NCBI RefSeq assembly: GCF_007197755.1
Contig: NZ_CP041636.1
Location: 3,818,001-3,882,000, forward strand
Direction of reading: 5' to 3'
Origin: Ferrovibrio terrae
GTDB lineage: Bacteria; Pseudomonadota; Alphaproteobacteria; Ferrovibrionales; Ferrovibrionaceae
DNA: 64,000 nucleotides
The notes beneath the pieces are model-generated. The model was not told the origin of the DNA, searched no databases, and saw only the letters and a list, made by a program, of their open reading frames with translations. The stretch's first letter is position 1. Each line of letters begins with the position of its first letter. Positions 8,267-16,362 of this stretch are shown piece after piece. Both the position numbers and the translations under genes were made by a program.

Positions 8267-8770
8267 ATGTCCGATACCATTACGCCCGCCCCCGCCAGAT
8301 CGAAAGTCAACCGCTGGCTCGCCATTGCGCTGATCGTCTCCGTGGCGATCAACCTCGGCTTCGCCGGGTTCGGCGCCGTGCGCTATTTCAAATACCGTGA
8401 ATTCGCCGAGCGGCGTGGCTGGCAGATTGAGGATCAGGTGGCACGCCGCCTGCCCGACAATGCCCGGCAGGCCTTCCGCCAGGCTTTCGAGGAAGGCCGC
8501 AAGGGCGGCAATGTCTCGCATCACCAGATGCGGCGCGACCTGTCGAGCGCGCTGGGTGCCGAGCCATATGACCATAACCGCCTGGCCGCCGTGCTGGACG
8601 AACACCGCCGGCGGCTCGACCAGCTGCAGGCCGGCATGCAGGCGGGCATGCTTGCCGCCGCCGATGCCATGACGCCGGAACAGCGCCGGGAATTCGCCGA
8701 ACGCATGCTGCGCCGCGGTCCCAAGCATATGCGCGGCGAGATGCCGCCGCCTCCGCCGCCCCGGAACTGA
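8267..8770 (+). CDS. Periplasmic heavy-metal sensor/resistance-like protein (CnrX/ZraP type)
   Basis: 167 residues with one N-terminal membrane anchor (about 16-37, NRWLAIALIVSVAINLGFAGF) and a helical periplasmic domain. Repeated HHQMRRDLSSALGAEP and AADAMTPEQRREFAERMLRR segments match the Metal_resist family (CnrX, ZraP, Spy-like). The extreme C-terminus is rich in His, Met and Pro (PKHMRGEMPPPPPP). Third gene of the sigma/anti-sigma unit, 5 bp downstream; it probably senses envelope metal or misfolding and tunes release of the sigma factor, as CnrX does with CnrY/CnrH. Confidence 0.82.
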   Translation: MSDTITPAPARSKVNRWLAIALIVSVAINLGFAGFGAVRYFKYREFAERRGWQIEDQVARRLPDNARQAFRQAFEEGRKGGNVSHHQMRRDLSSALGAEPYDHNRLAAVLDEHRRRLDQLQAGMQAGMLAAADAMTPEQRREFAERMLRRGPKHMRGEMPPPPPPRN

Positions 8771-8805
8771 ATGCCGGCCTAAGATCACCCGAACCATTCA
8801 CGACC

Positions 8806-8837
8806 AGCCTGCACCGCTTGTTTCAGCAGTGCAGGCT
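8806..8837 (+). terminator. Candidate terminator after the ECF sigma unit
   Basis: Perfect 9-bp arms AGCCTGCAC (8806-8814) and GTGCAGGCT (8829-8837) with a 14-nt spacer, followed by GTTTAG. The loop is long and the U-tract weak. It fits the end of the three-gene unit, 36 bp after the last stop codon. Confidence 0.5.
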
Positions 8838-8879
8838 GTTTAGCGTGGGCGCTCCCGAAAGCTCTTTCTGGGGTCATCC

Positions 8880-9902
8880 ATGCTCAATGTCGTCATTACC
8901 GGCGGTGCCGGCTTTATCGGTCAGAAACTGGCTGCGGAATTGCTGCGCCGCGGCAAGCTGACCGGCCCAAGCGGCCAGCCGGAAGAGATCAACCAGATCA
9001 TCCTGTTCGACGTCGTGAAGGCTGCCGGTCCGCAGGATCCGCGCGTCACCACGCTGGCTGGCGATATCGGCGACCATGCCGAAATATTGAAGCTGATCGG
9101 GCACAACACCCATTCCGTATTTCATCTCGCCGCGATTGTATCCTCCGGCGCCGAGGCCGATTTCGAAGGCGGCTATCGCGTTAACCTGGAAGGTACGCGC
9201 AATGTGCTGGAAGCCTGCCGCGCCATCACCACGCACACGCCGCGCCTGGTGTTTGCCTCATCGGTGGCGGTTTATGGCGGCGACGACCTGCCCAAGACCG
9301 TGACCGACCAGACCGCGCAGCGCCCGACCACCTCCTACGGCGTGCAGAAGCTGAGCGGCGAGTTGCTGATCAACGACTACAGCCGCAAGGGCTTCGTCGA
9401 TGGCCGCAGCATCCGCCTGCCCACCATCATGGTGCGGCCGGGCAAGCCGAACAAAGCGGCCTCCACCTGGGCCAGCTCGATGATCCGCGAGCCGCTGTCG
9501 GGCGTGGATGCCATTTGCCCCGTGCGCCCTGACAGCCCTATGGCCTGCCTGTCGCCGCGTCATACCATCGATGCCTTCATCCGCGCGCATGACCTGCCGG
9601 CAGAAAAATTCGGCAAGGATCGTGCGCTGCTGCTCTCTGGCATCCGCGTCACTGCTGGCGAGATGGCCGCCGCTGTGGAGCGCGCCACGCCCGCGCTGCG
9701 CGGCGCAAACCGCAAGGTCGGCACCATTCACTGGACGCCTGATACGGCGATCCAGAAGATTGTCGATGGCTGGCCGGGCGCTACATCATCGGAACGCGCC
9801 AGGACGATGGGCTTCACTGTCGATGCCAGCATCGACGAGATCGTGCAGTCCTTCATCGCCGACGACCTCGATAACCAGATCAAGAGTTTGCAGTCCAGCT
9901 AA
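8880..9902 (+). CDS. denD: NAD-dependent epimerase/dehydratase-type D-erythronate dehydrogenase
   Basis: 340 residues, extended SDR. The N-terminal nucleotide motif is TGGAGFIG (residues 7-14), the catalytic Tyr-Lys is in SYGVQKLSGE, and FASSVAVYGG is the Ser-bearing strand. The overall arrangement, including GPSGQPEEINQIILFD and LPTIMVRPGKPNKAAS, matches DenD, which oxidises D-erythronate to 2-oxo-tetronate. This pairs logically with the OtnI/Hyi-type isomerase at the left edge of the window, although the two are 8 kb apart. No OtnK/OtnC (DUF1537 kinase or aldolase) genes are visible here. Confidence 0.85.
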   Translation: MLNVVITGGAGFIGQKLAAELLRRGKLTGPSGQPEEINQIILFDVVKAAGPQDPRVTTLAGDIGDHAEILKLIGHNTHSVFHLAAIVSSGAEADFEGGYRVNLEGTRNVLEACRAITTHTPRLVFASSVAVYGGDDLPKTVTDQTAQRPTTSYGVQKLSGELLINDYSRKGFVDGRSIRLPTIMVRPGKPNKAASTWASSMIREPLSGVDAICPVRPDSPMACLSPRHTIDAFIRAHDLPAEKFGKDRALLLSGIRVTAGEMAAAVERATPALRGANRKVGTIHWTPDTAIQKIVDGWPGATSSERARTMGFTVDASIDEIVQSFIADDLDNQIKSLQSS

Positions 9903-9910
9903 CCCATGCT

Positions 9911-10000
9911 GTGTCATGGCCGGACTTGTTCCGGCCATCCACGCCTTACAACCCGATCAAGCAAAGACGTGGATGCCCGGCACAAGGCCGGGCATGACAC
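9911..10000. repeat. REP-like palindromic repeat (inverted 33-bp arms)
   Basis: Arms at 9911-9943 and 9968-10000 are inverted copies that agree at about 28 of 33 positions; each arm is itself a small hairpin (GGCCGGACTTGTTCCGGCC in the left arm). The spacer is 24 bp. This is the familiar form of dispersed extragenic palindrome seen many times per genome in alphaproteobacteria. It fills most of the denD-argE gap. Confidence 0.8.
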
Positions 10001-10025
10001 CGTTTAAAAACGCAAGGTAATCCCC

Positions 10026-11207
10026 ATGACGAAGCCCTCCCCCGAAGCCCTCGCAATGGTCAAGCAGCTGATCGAAATGCCGACGGTCAGCCGCGATTCC
10101 AATCTCGACCTGATCCACTGGGTCCGCGATCACCTGAAATCGCTTGGCGTCGATGCCACGCTGGTGCATGACGCTACCGGCAAGAAAGCCAACCTCTACG
10201 CCACGCTCGGACCGCAGGACAAACCGGGCATCGTGCTGTCGGGTCATACCGACGTCGTGCCGATCGACGGTCAGGACTGGGATACCGATCCGTTCAAGGT
10301 CATCGAGAAGGACGGTAAGCTGTACGGCCGCGGCACGTCGGACATGAAGAGCTTCGTCGCCGTCGCGCTCTCCTACGCGCCGAAATTCCTGGCGCAGAAA
10401 CTCGAAACTCCGATCCACTATGCCTTCACCTATGATGAGGAAGTTGGCTGCCTCGGCGCCAAGCGGCTGATCGAGGTGCTGCGGGACCTGCCAGTAAAAC
10501 CCAAAGCCTGCATCGTCGGCGAACCGACCGAGATGCAGGTGATCGCCCAGCACAAGGGCAAGAAAAGCTGGCGCGTCGATGTGCGCGGCTTTGAATGCCA
10601 TTCCTCGCTGACCCATCAGGGCGCCAATGCGGTGGAAGCCGCCGCCGAACTGATCGCCTTCATCAAGGGGCTCGCGCGCAAGAAGCGCGACAACGGTCCT
10701 TTCGACGCTGAATTCGCCCCGCCTTACACCTCGCTGCATACTGGCACGGTGAATGGCGGCACGGCGCTGAACATCGTGCCGAAGGATTGCAGCTTCCTGT
10801 GGGAAATCCGCTACCTGCCGCAGGATGACGTGGATGCGCTGTATGCCGAGGTGGTCGCCTACGCCAAGAACAAGCTGGAGCCGGAGTTGAAAGCCGTCGA
10901 TCCGGCCTGCGGCTTCACCTTCACGCAGATCTCGGAATTCCCCGGCCTCTCCACCGATGATCGTGCTGGCGTGGTCGAACTGGCCAAGGCACTGACCGGT
11001 GCGAACCGTGTGCAGAAGGTGGCCTTCGGCACTGAAGCCGGTCTGTTCTCTGAACTCGGCATCCCCACCATCGTCTGCGGCCCGGGTAATATCGAACAGG
11101 CGCACAAACCGAACGAGTTCATCGAACTCAGCCAGATTGGTCTGTGCGAGGCCTTCATGGAGCGCCTGCTCCAGCGGGTCAAAACCGGGGGCGCCCTTCC
11201 GGCATAA
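10026..11207 (+). CDS. argE: Acetylornithine deacetylase
   Basis: 393 residues, M20A metallopeptidase family. Metal-site motifs are present in order: SGHTDVVP, GRGTSDMKSF (bridging Asp) and the catalytic Glu in TYDEEVGCLG, followed by GEPTEMQV and the C-terminal CGPGNIEQAHKPNE, which carries the last His ligand. The reaction is N-acetylornithine to ornithine in cytosolic arginine biosynthesis, which also supplies the ornithine decarboxylase encoded at 37079. Length and motifs match ArgE rather than DapE. Confidence 0.93.
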   Translation: MTKPSPEALAMVKQLIEMPTVSRDSNLDLIHWVRDHLKSLGVDATLVHDATGKKANLYATLGPQDKPGIVLSGHTDVVPIDGQDWDTDPFKVIEKDGKLYGRGTSDMKSFVAVALSYAPKFLAQKLETPIHYAFTYDEEVGCLGAKRLIEVLRDLPVKPKACIVGEPTEMQVIAQHKGKKSWRVDVRGFECHSSLTHQGANAVEAAAELIAFIKGLARKKRDNGPFDAEFAPPYTSLHTGTVNGGTALNIVPKDCSFLWEIRYLPQDDVDALYAEVVAYAKNKLEPELKAVDPACGFTFTQISEFPGLSTDDRAGVVELAKALTGANRVQKVAFGTEAGLFSELGIPTIVCGPGNIEQAHKPNEFIELSQIGLCEAFMERLLQRVKTGGALPA

Positions 11208-11225
11208 TTGCTTGCGATTACAACT

Positions 11226-11256
11226 ATGGCCCTGCCCAATGTCTGGGCAGGGCCAT
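11226..11256 (+). terminator. Stem-loop terminator after argE
   Basis: Perfect 13-bp stem, ATGGCCCTGCCCA (11226-11238) and TGGGCAGGGCCAT (11244-11256), with a 5-nt loop, 18 bp after the argE stop. The downstream sequence TCGCAATTGC has only a weak T content. Confidence 0.7.
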
Positions 11257-11349
11257 TCGCAATTGCATAGCTGCGTTGTGACGGCGGCTATGGTGCGGCG
11301 CAACATTCCCTGTTAGACAGCGCGCCTTCGCTGGAGCAAAGGCGCCGTC

Positions 11350-11901
11350 ATGACCTTCAGTCCCGCACGTCATCTTGTCCCCCTGCTGCGTCCGCCCCAG
11401 GCCAACCTGGATGCGGCCCAGGCGGCGCGACACCAGGCGCACTACGGGCTGGTGCGGGATTTCCTCGACTACTACATCAGCATCCACCCCGGCGATGCGC
11501 TGCCGACCCGCACGGTCTTTGATCCGACTGCAATTCCGCGCCTGCTGCCGAATCTGGTGCTGGCCGAGGTGGTACACCAGCCCGACATCGCCCGGCCCCG
11601 CTTCCGCATCAAGGTGGCTGGCGATGAAGTCGTGCAGGCGATGCGCATGCCGCTGAACGGCCGCTTCCTGGACGAAATCGCCAATACCAACGAGCCAACA
11701 GCGCGCTTTCCCATCGAAACCCGGCACAGCGTGGTTGAGAACGGCTGCCTGATCTATCGCCGCGGCCAGCCGCGCATGCGTTTCTCGCTCGATTATGCCG
11801 AGGTCGAATACGTTCACTGCCCATTGGCCGAGGACGGCGTTACCGTCGACCACATTGTCTCGATCATCTACTATAAGGCTCTCGAGACCGTCACCGGTTG
11901 A
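11350..11901 (+). CDS. PAS_5-domain protein (tandem copy 1)
   Basis: 183 residues, soluble. It shows the pattern of the small alphaproteobacterial PAS_5 family: FLDYYISIHPGDALPTRTVFDPTAIPRLLP near the N-terminus (given in parts), FRIKVAGDEVVQAM in the sensor core, and EYVHCPLAEDGVTVD near the C-terminus. No output domain is attached. It is followed, with a 4-bp overlap, by a paralogue. Relatives are stand-alone PAS modules of unknown ligand and role. Confidence 0.82.
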   Translation: MTFSPARHLVPLLRPPQANLDAAQAARHQAHYGLVRDFLDYYISIHPGDALPTRTVFDPTAIPRLLPNLVLAEVVHQPDIARPRFRIKVAGDEVVQAMRMPLNGRFLDEIANTNEPTARFPIETRHSVVENGCLIYRRGQPRMRFSLDYAEVEYVHCPLAEDGVTVDHIVSIIYYKALETVTG

Positions 11902-12419
11902 CCCGCTTGGCTTTGCATCCGAACCTTGCTGCGATTGAAGCCGCGCTGGCCGTCGCCGACAGCCGGGTACTCCGCGACTTCCTGACCTACATGCACGAGA
12001 TCCATCCGGCTGACCGGCTGCCGGCGCGCGCGGCTTTCGACCCCATGAGGGTGCCGCATCTGCTCAGCCATCTGGTGCTGGTGCAGGTCGAGCGAGAGAC
12101 GCACGGCATGCGCTTCCTAGTGCGCGTTGCCGGCGAAATGGTGCTGCGTGCGGCGCCAGTGCCGCTGATGAATCGCTATATCGAGACGAGTGTCAACCTG
12201 ACCCAAAATCCCGGCGACGAAAGCCAGGCGCGCATCGTGAATGTGCGGCAGAAAGTGGCGGAGACCGGCTGCGCGATTTACTTCCACGGCCATGTGAATG
12301 TGCCGTTCCGCTTCAACTTCGCGGCCATGGAATATGTGCATTGCCCGTTGGCGGAAGATGGCGTGACGGTGGATCGCGTGCTGTCCGCCTTTTACTATCA
12401 CGGCGCCCCGGACAACTAG
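11898..12419 (+). CDS. PAS_5-domain protein (tandem copy 2)
   Basis: 173 residues from TTG 11898, whose second and third bases start the stop codon of copy 1, so the two are translationally coupled. It shares the layout FLTYMHEIHPADRLPARAAFDP, LVRVAGEMVL (core) and the identical EYVHCPLAEDGVTVD segment, with about the same spacing. This shows a tandem duplication that has diverged in the core. No output domain. Confidence 0.8.
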   Translation: MTRLALHPNLAAIEAALAVADSRVLRDFLTYMHEIHPADRLPARAAFDPMRVPHLLSHLVLVQVERETHGMRFLVRVAGEMVLRAAPVPLMNRYIETSVNLTQNPGDESQARIVNVRQKVAETGCAIYFHGHVNVPFRFNFAAMEYVHCPLAEDGVTVDRVLSAFYYHGAPDN

Positions 12420-12420
12420 A

Positions 12421-13689
12421 TCAGGACACCGGGTCAAGCGCCAGCTGTGATGCCACGGTCAGCAAGGCCGCGGTCTGTTCCGTCACCTCCTCATCCGGGC
12501 CAGCTTGCGGCATTATCTGAGGCTGGTTTGCCAGCAGCATCGGCACGGCTTCAGGCTGTGTGCCCTGCGACAGTACTGGCAAGCCTTCACGCGCCTGACG
12601 ACAGAGCTGGTGGACGAAACCGAGCTTGCTTATGGCGGCCGGGCTCAGCACGAACGGGTAGAAATCCTGCTGGCCCATGGCACGGTTGAGGCTATTCACC
12701 GCAAAGGTCACCGGCAGGAAAGCCTCGATCAACTGCTCGATCGTTTCGCCATGATAAGGATCGAAATCGACGCGCACGCCGAGTTCCTCGCCACGGCTGA
12801 TGCGCGGCTTGACGCGTAGGCCAAAGGCATTGGCGGTCTCCAGCGTGTCCACGATGTGCATGTAATGCGCCCAGGTCTCGGCGAAATCCTCCCAGGGATG
12901 CACGGCGGCATAGGCGCTGACATAGCCATCCTGCCAGCCGGCAGGCGGACCGTTCTCGTAATGCGTCTTCAGGGATTCCCCGTAATCCTGCCGCTCGTCA
13001 CCGAACAGGTTGCGGAAGGTTGCCATTGTCTCGCTGTTGTCGCCGGCGCGCCGGACCAGCCGTTCCCAATAATAGTGCCCGACCTCATGGCGGAAATGTC
13101 CGAGCAGCGTGCGATAGGGTTCATGCATCTGCACACGGATGCGTTCGCGCTCGGCATCGTCGGCCTCCACCAGGTTGATGGTGATCAAGCCGTTGTCATG
13201 CCCGGTGATGATGCGGGGCGCTTTCGGGTCGGGCGGATCGGCGAGGAAGTCGAAGGCCAGACCCTCCTCGGGATCCTCGTCGCGGTTTTCATGCGGCAGG
13301 TCGAGACGCAGCAGGCCATGGAACAGACGATGTTTGGCGCTCTCGATGCGGCGCCAGTTGGCGACATGATCCGGAACCGAAAGATCCGGCACCGTGCGGT
13401 TATGCGCGCAGGCGACGCAATAAGGCTCCGGATCGACCTGTGCGCCGTCGGCTTCCGCCGGCAGCAGCCAGTTGCAGGCATCATGCGCGACGTTGCTGCA
13501 GAAGCGGTACTGCTGCTCCGGCGCCGCCAGGGCCTGCCACGCATCGATGCCATCGTTGCGCTGTACCGGTTCCAGGGCGCTGAGCACACCCGATTCCGGC
13601 AGAAAACCAAGTCGCCGCCCGCAGCTTTCGCAGGTGGTGTTCTCGAAATACAGTGGCTGGCCGCAGGCCAAGCATTCAAAGAGTTTCAT
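12421..13689 (-). CDS. Putative zinc-binding metallopeptidase (Peptidase_Mx family) with zinc-ribbon
   Basis: 422 residues, no signal peptide. Residues about 6-25 form a four-cysteine ribbon (CLAC...CESC). A second Cys/His-rich block follows at about 63-100 (CSNVAHDAC, YCVAC). The catalytic motif is HEVGH in FRHEVGHYYWERLV (about residue 200), followed by PWEDFAETWAHYMHI, which would supply the third ligand. This arrangement matches the uncharacterised zinc_ribbon_10 plus Peptidase_Mx proteins common in Proteobacteria. Substrate unknown. It ends against the tandem PAS_5 gene. Confidence 0.88.
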   Translation of the reverse strand: MKLFECLACGQPLYFENTTCESCGRRLGFLPESGVLSALEPVQRNDGIDAWQALAAPEQQYRFCSNVAHDACNWLLPAEADGAQVDPEPYCVACAHNRTVPDLSVPDHVANWRRIESAKHRLFHGLLRLDLPHENRDEDPEEGLAFDFLADPPDPKAPRIITGHDNGLITINLVEADDAERERIRVQMHEPYRTLLGHFRHEVGHYYWERLVRRAGDNSETMATFRNLFGDERQDYGESLKTHYENGPPAGWQDGYVSAYAAVHPWEDFAETWAHYMHIVDTLETANAFGLRVKPRISRGEELGVRVDFDPYHGETIEQLIEAFLPVTFAVNSLNRAMGQQDFYPFVLSPAAISKLGFVHQLCRQAREGLPVLSQGTQPEAVPMLLANQPQIMPQAGPDEEVTEQTAALLTVASQLALDPVS

Positions 13690-13821
13690 ATAAATTGCCT
13701 GCCGAGTCTGAATTTTACCCCGTATTCCAGACGATCCGGGCCCTCATTAGTTCCGCATTAATTCCGGAACTTGGCCGCGTGCCAGCTGTTTTCTTAAGGA
13801 GCCAGCAAGGAGGCCATTGCC

Positions 13822-14211
13822 ATGACTGCCAGGAAGAGCCCCGAAAAGATCGATCGTCCTCCAAATAAGGAACAGATGACCGAAGCCCGTCGCGACGACC
13901 GCGACGATCAGGACAAAGACGACGAACTGGACGAGGCGTTGCGTGACAGCTTCCCCGCCAGCGATCCGGTGGCGATGTCCCAACCCACCGCATCGACGCC
14001 GTCGCTGCGCAGCGAGGCTGGCGCGGCATCCGCCAACAAGGCGCGCGAAAAAATCCTGAAGAAGCACAGCCGCGTCAATCTGAGTGACGATGGCGAAGTG
14101 GAATACTGGACCGAGCGCCTTGGCGTGTCGGAAAAGGAACTGCGCAAGGCCGTGCGCGAAGCCGGCTTCATCCCCGCCGATGTCGCCGACAAGCTGGGCA
14201 AGACGCTTTAG
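13822..14211 (+). CDS. DUF3606 domain protein
   Basis: 129 residues with AAGGAGG 8 nt before the ATG. The N-terminal half is highly charged and probably disordered, with DDELDEALRDSFPASDPV, a short motif seen in many small stress-associated proteins. The C-terminal half (about 70-129) is DUF3606: DGEVEYWTERLGVSEKEL, then AVREAG and VADKLG. The family often accompanies general stress response genes, but its function is unknown. Confidence 0.85.
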   Translation: MTARKSPEKIDRPPNKEQMTEARRDDRDDQDKDDELDEALRDSFPASDPVAMSQPTASTPSLRSEAGAASANKAREKILKKHSRVNLSDDGEVEYWTERLGVSEKELRKAVREAGFIPADVADKLGKTL

Positions 14212-14223
14212 TCCCAGCGGCCT

Positions 14224-15609
14224 CTAATCCCAGCGGGTTGCCTTCACCAACAGGCCGGTGGCGATGCCATAGACGATCATGGCGCCACCGGCCAAAGCGA
14301 ACAGGGTCCAGACCGGGGCGGCATTCGTCGCCAGCCACCAGCCGCCGACCGCCACGATCACAAGGCGGATGGTGCCGCCCAGGACGGGGCCAAGCACTTT
14401 GCCCGCACCCTGCGAGGCGAAATACAGACACAGCCCGAAGCCGAAGAACGGGAAGCCGAAACCGGCAGCGGTGAGATATTGCCGCGCTGCGGCGATCACC
14501 GCGTCATCGCTGGTGAACAGCCTGGACCACAGGTCCGGCGCCACCACCACCACAAGACCAACGATGCCGAGCCCGGCCGCCGCCACGCTGCCTGCGGTCC
14601 AGGCCACCTTGCGCGCACGCAGTATATTTTTCGCGCCGACTGCCATGCCGACCATCGGCACGCTGGCGACACCGACCGAGAAGGCAATCGGCACCAGCAG
14701 GAATTCGAGCCGCGCGCCGATGCCGTAGCCGGCCAGCGCAATGGTGCCGAACCGCGCCACCAGGCCAGTGAAGATCAGCACGGTCAGCACGGTCTGCAGC
14801 GAGGAGAGGCTGGCCAGCCCGCCGACGCGCAGGATGTCGGCAAACATCGTGCGGTCCATATGGAAGCCGGCAAGTCTCAGCCGCAGCCGCGCATCGGGCC
14901 GGCACAGATGGATAAAGAGGTAGATGCTGCCGAGTCCGAATGCGATCACCTGACCAAGACCGATACCTACCACGCCAAACGAAGGCACCGGGCCAAAACC
15001 AAGCCCCAGCACGCCGCCGATCACGATCTGCAACGCGGCAGCGACCAGCGCCACGACGGACGGCGCGTTCATGTTACCGGTGCCGCGCAGCACCGACGAC
15101 AGCGTGTTGAACAGCCAGATGCAGAGCGCGCCGCTGAACACCGTATGGGAATAGAGGATGGCGAGATCGAGCGCCCTGCCCTGCCCGCCCAGCAGCCGGT
15201 AAATCGCCGGGCCGAGCAGCCAGAAGAAGGCGGAAAAGATCGCCGCCGCGACCACCGCGATGATGATGGCATGCAGCGCCAGCGTATTGGCGCGCGCCAG
15301 ATCGCCGGCGCCGACCGCACGTGCAATCGCCGACGACACGCCGCCGCCCATCGCACCAGCCGACACCATCTGCATCAGCATGATCATCGGGAAGGTCAAC
15401 GCCATGGCGGCCAGCGCCTCGACGCCCAGCACGCCGACATAGGCGGTCTCGGCGATCGCCACCAGTGCGATGGCCAGCATCGCCACCGTGGTCGGTGCGC
15501 TGAGTTTCAGCAGCGTCGGCAGGATCGGCGCAGTCAGCAGCATTTCCCGCCCAGCCGGTTGCTTTTGCTTCTGGGCCAGGAGCTTCGGGATCGTCGCCTG
15601 CCTGTTCAT
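14224..15609 (-). CDS. MATE-family multidrug/sodium efflux transporter
   Basis: 461 residues with about 12 transmembrane helices and the two-fold MatE repeat. Characteristic stretches are LSAPTTVAMLAIALVAIAET, MGGGVSSAIARAVGAGD (N-half) and VASVPMVGMAVGAKN (C-half). It exports cationic compounds in exchange for H+ or Na+. Its start codon overlaps the stop of the upstream TetR gene (ATGA), so regulator and pump form one operon, likely self-repressed through the palindrome at 16236-16270. Confidence 0.93.
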   Translation of the reverse strand: MNRQATIPKLLAQKQKQPAGREMLLTAPILPTLLKLSAPTTVAMLAIALVAIAETAYVGVLGVEALAAMALTFPMIMLMQMVSAGAMGGGVSSAIARAVGAGDLARANTLALHAIIIAVVAAAIFSAFFWLLGPAIYRLLGGQGRALDLAILYSHTVFSGALCIWLFNTLSSVLRGTGNMNAPSVVALVAAALQIVIGGVLGLGFGPVPSFGVVGIGLGQVIAFGLGSIYLFIHLCRPDARLRLRLAGFHMDRTMFADILRVGGLASLSSLQTVLTVLIFTGLVARFGTIALAGYGIGARLEFLLVPIAFSVGVASVPMVGMAVGAKNILRARKVAWTAGSVAAAGLGIVGLVVVVAPDLWSRLFTSDDAVIAAARQYLTAAGFGFPFFGFGLCLYFASQGAGKVLGPVLGGTIRLVIVAVGGWWLATNAAPVWTLFALAGGAMIVYGIATGLLVKATRWD

Positions 15610-16223
15610 GCCTGCACCATGGTGTCGATGCGGGCCTTGAGTGCCGCGCGCGAGGTTTTCAGGATGCGGTCGGACAGCGGCGGATCGCTGACCGCCCGCG
15701 CCAGCGCAACGGCGCCGGCCATCTCCGCCATCAGCGAACTGACGGCATGTTCTTCGGTCCCGGCCGGCAGATGCGCCGACAGCCGGCCGGCAATGCCGCG
15801 GATGCCGTCATCGAAGGCCGCGCGCGCCACCGGCTCCAGCCGGGCTATATCCGAAATCAGCGCCGCCATGGCGCAGCCACCGCCGGGATTGTCGCGGTGC
15901 TCGCGCGACACATAGCTGTCGATCCAGGTCTTCAGCGCTTCCGGACCGGTCCTGCCACCAACACGCGCGACGAATTTCTGTCGCCCGCCTTCGAACATGC
16001 TGCGGATCGCCTCGGCCACCAGTGCATCGCGCGAGGTGAAATGGGCGTAGAAACCGCCATGCGTCAGCCCGGCCTCGCGCATCACTTCGGCGACGCCGAT
16101 CCGGTCGGGCCCGCGCTCGCGTATGATGCGCGCGGCGGCGGTCAAAATGGCGCGGCGCGTCGCCTCGCCTTTGGTTTCGGATCTGGGGGTTTCTGACCGG
16201 ATGGCAGTCTTCTGGGTTTTCAT
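15606..16223 (-). CDS. TetR/AcrR-family transcriptional repressor of the MATE operon
   Basis: 205 residues started at ATG 16223. A longer frame to 16364 runs through the palindromic operator and is rejected. The N-terminal HTH reads RRAILTAAARIIRERGPDRIGVAEVMREAGLTHGGFYAHF (about 22-61, seen in parts), as in the AcrR/YcdC branch. The C-terminal part binds an unknown ligand. It is co-transcribed with the MATE pump and lies 12 bp from a perfect 35-bp palindrome. Confidence 0.92.
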   Translation of the reverse strand: MKTQKTAIRSETPRSETKGEATRRAILTAAARIIRERGPDRIGVAEVMREAGLTHGGFYAHFTSRDALVAEAIRSMFEGGRQKFVARVGGRTGPEALKTWIDSYVSREHRDNPGGGCAMAALISDIARLEPVARAAFDDGIRGIAGRLSAHLPAGTEEHAVSSLMAEMAGAVALARAVSDPPLSDRILKTSRAALKARIDTMVQA

Positions 16224-16235
16224 CACCGGATCACA

Positions 16236-16270
16236 CCATAAAATATGATGATAGTCATCATATTTTATGG
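16236..16270. promoter_or_regulatory. Perfect 35-bp palindrome, probable TetR operator
   Basis: Arms CCATAAAATATGATGA (16236-16251) and TCATCATATTTTATGG (16255-16270) are exact inverse copies around the 3-bp centre TAG. It is the most AT-rich spot in the region. It lies between the tetR-MATE operon (start 16223, minus) and the Kef-type antiporter gene (start 16363, plus). TATGAT in each arm could double as a -10 element in either direction. Confidence 0.85.
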
Positions 16271-16362
16271 TCGGCCAACCTCCACCTTTCGGGGGTTGCG
16301 GCCTCGGCCGGCCCAAGCCAAGGTGCGCGCAGAGCGTGATCCAGATTCGGGTGGAGTAAGAC

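Noticed and set aside
14479-15915. A 478-codon plus-strand open frame over the MATE and TetR genes.
   Set aside because: Shadow of well-supported minus-strand genes, with no family resemblance and a biased composition.
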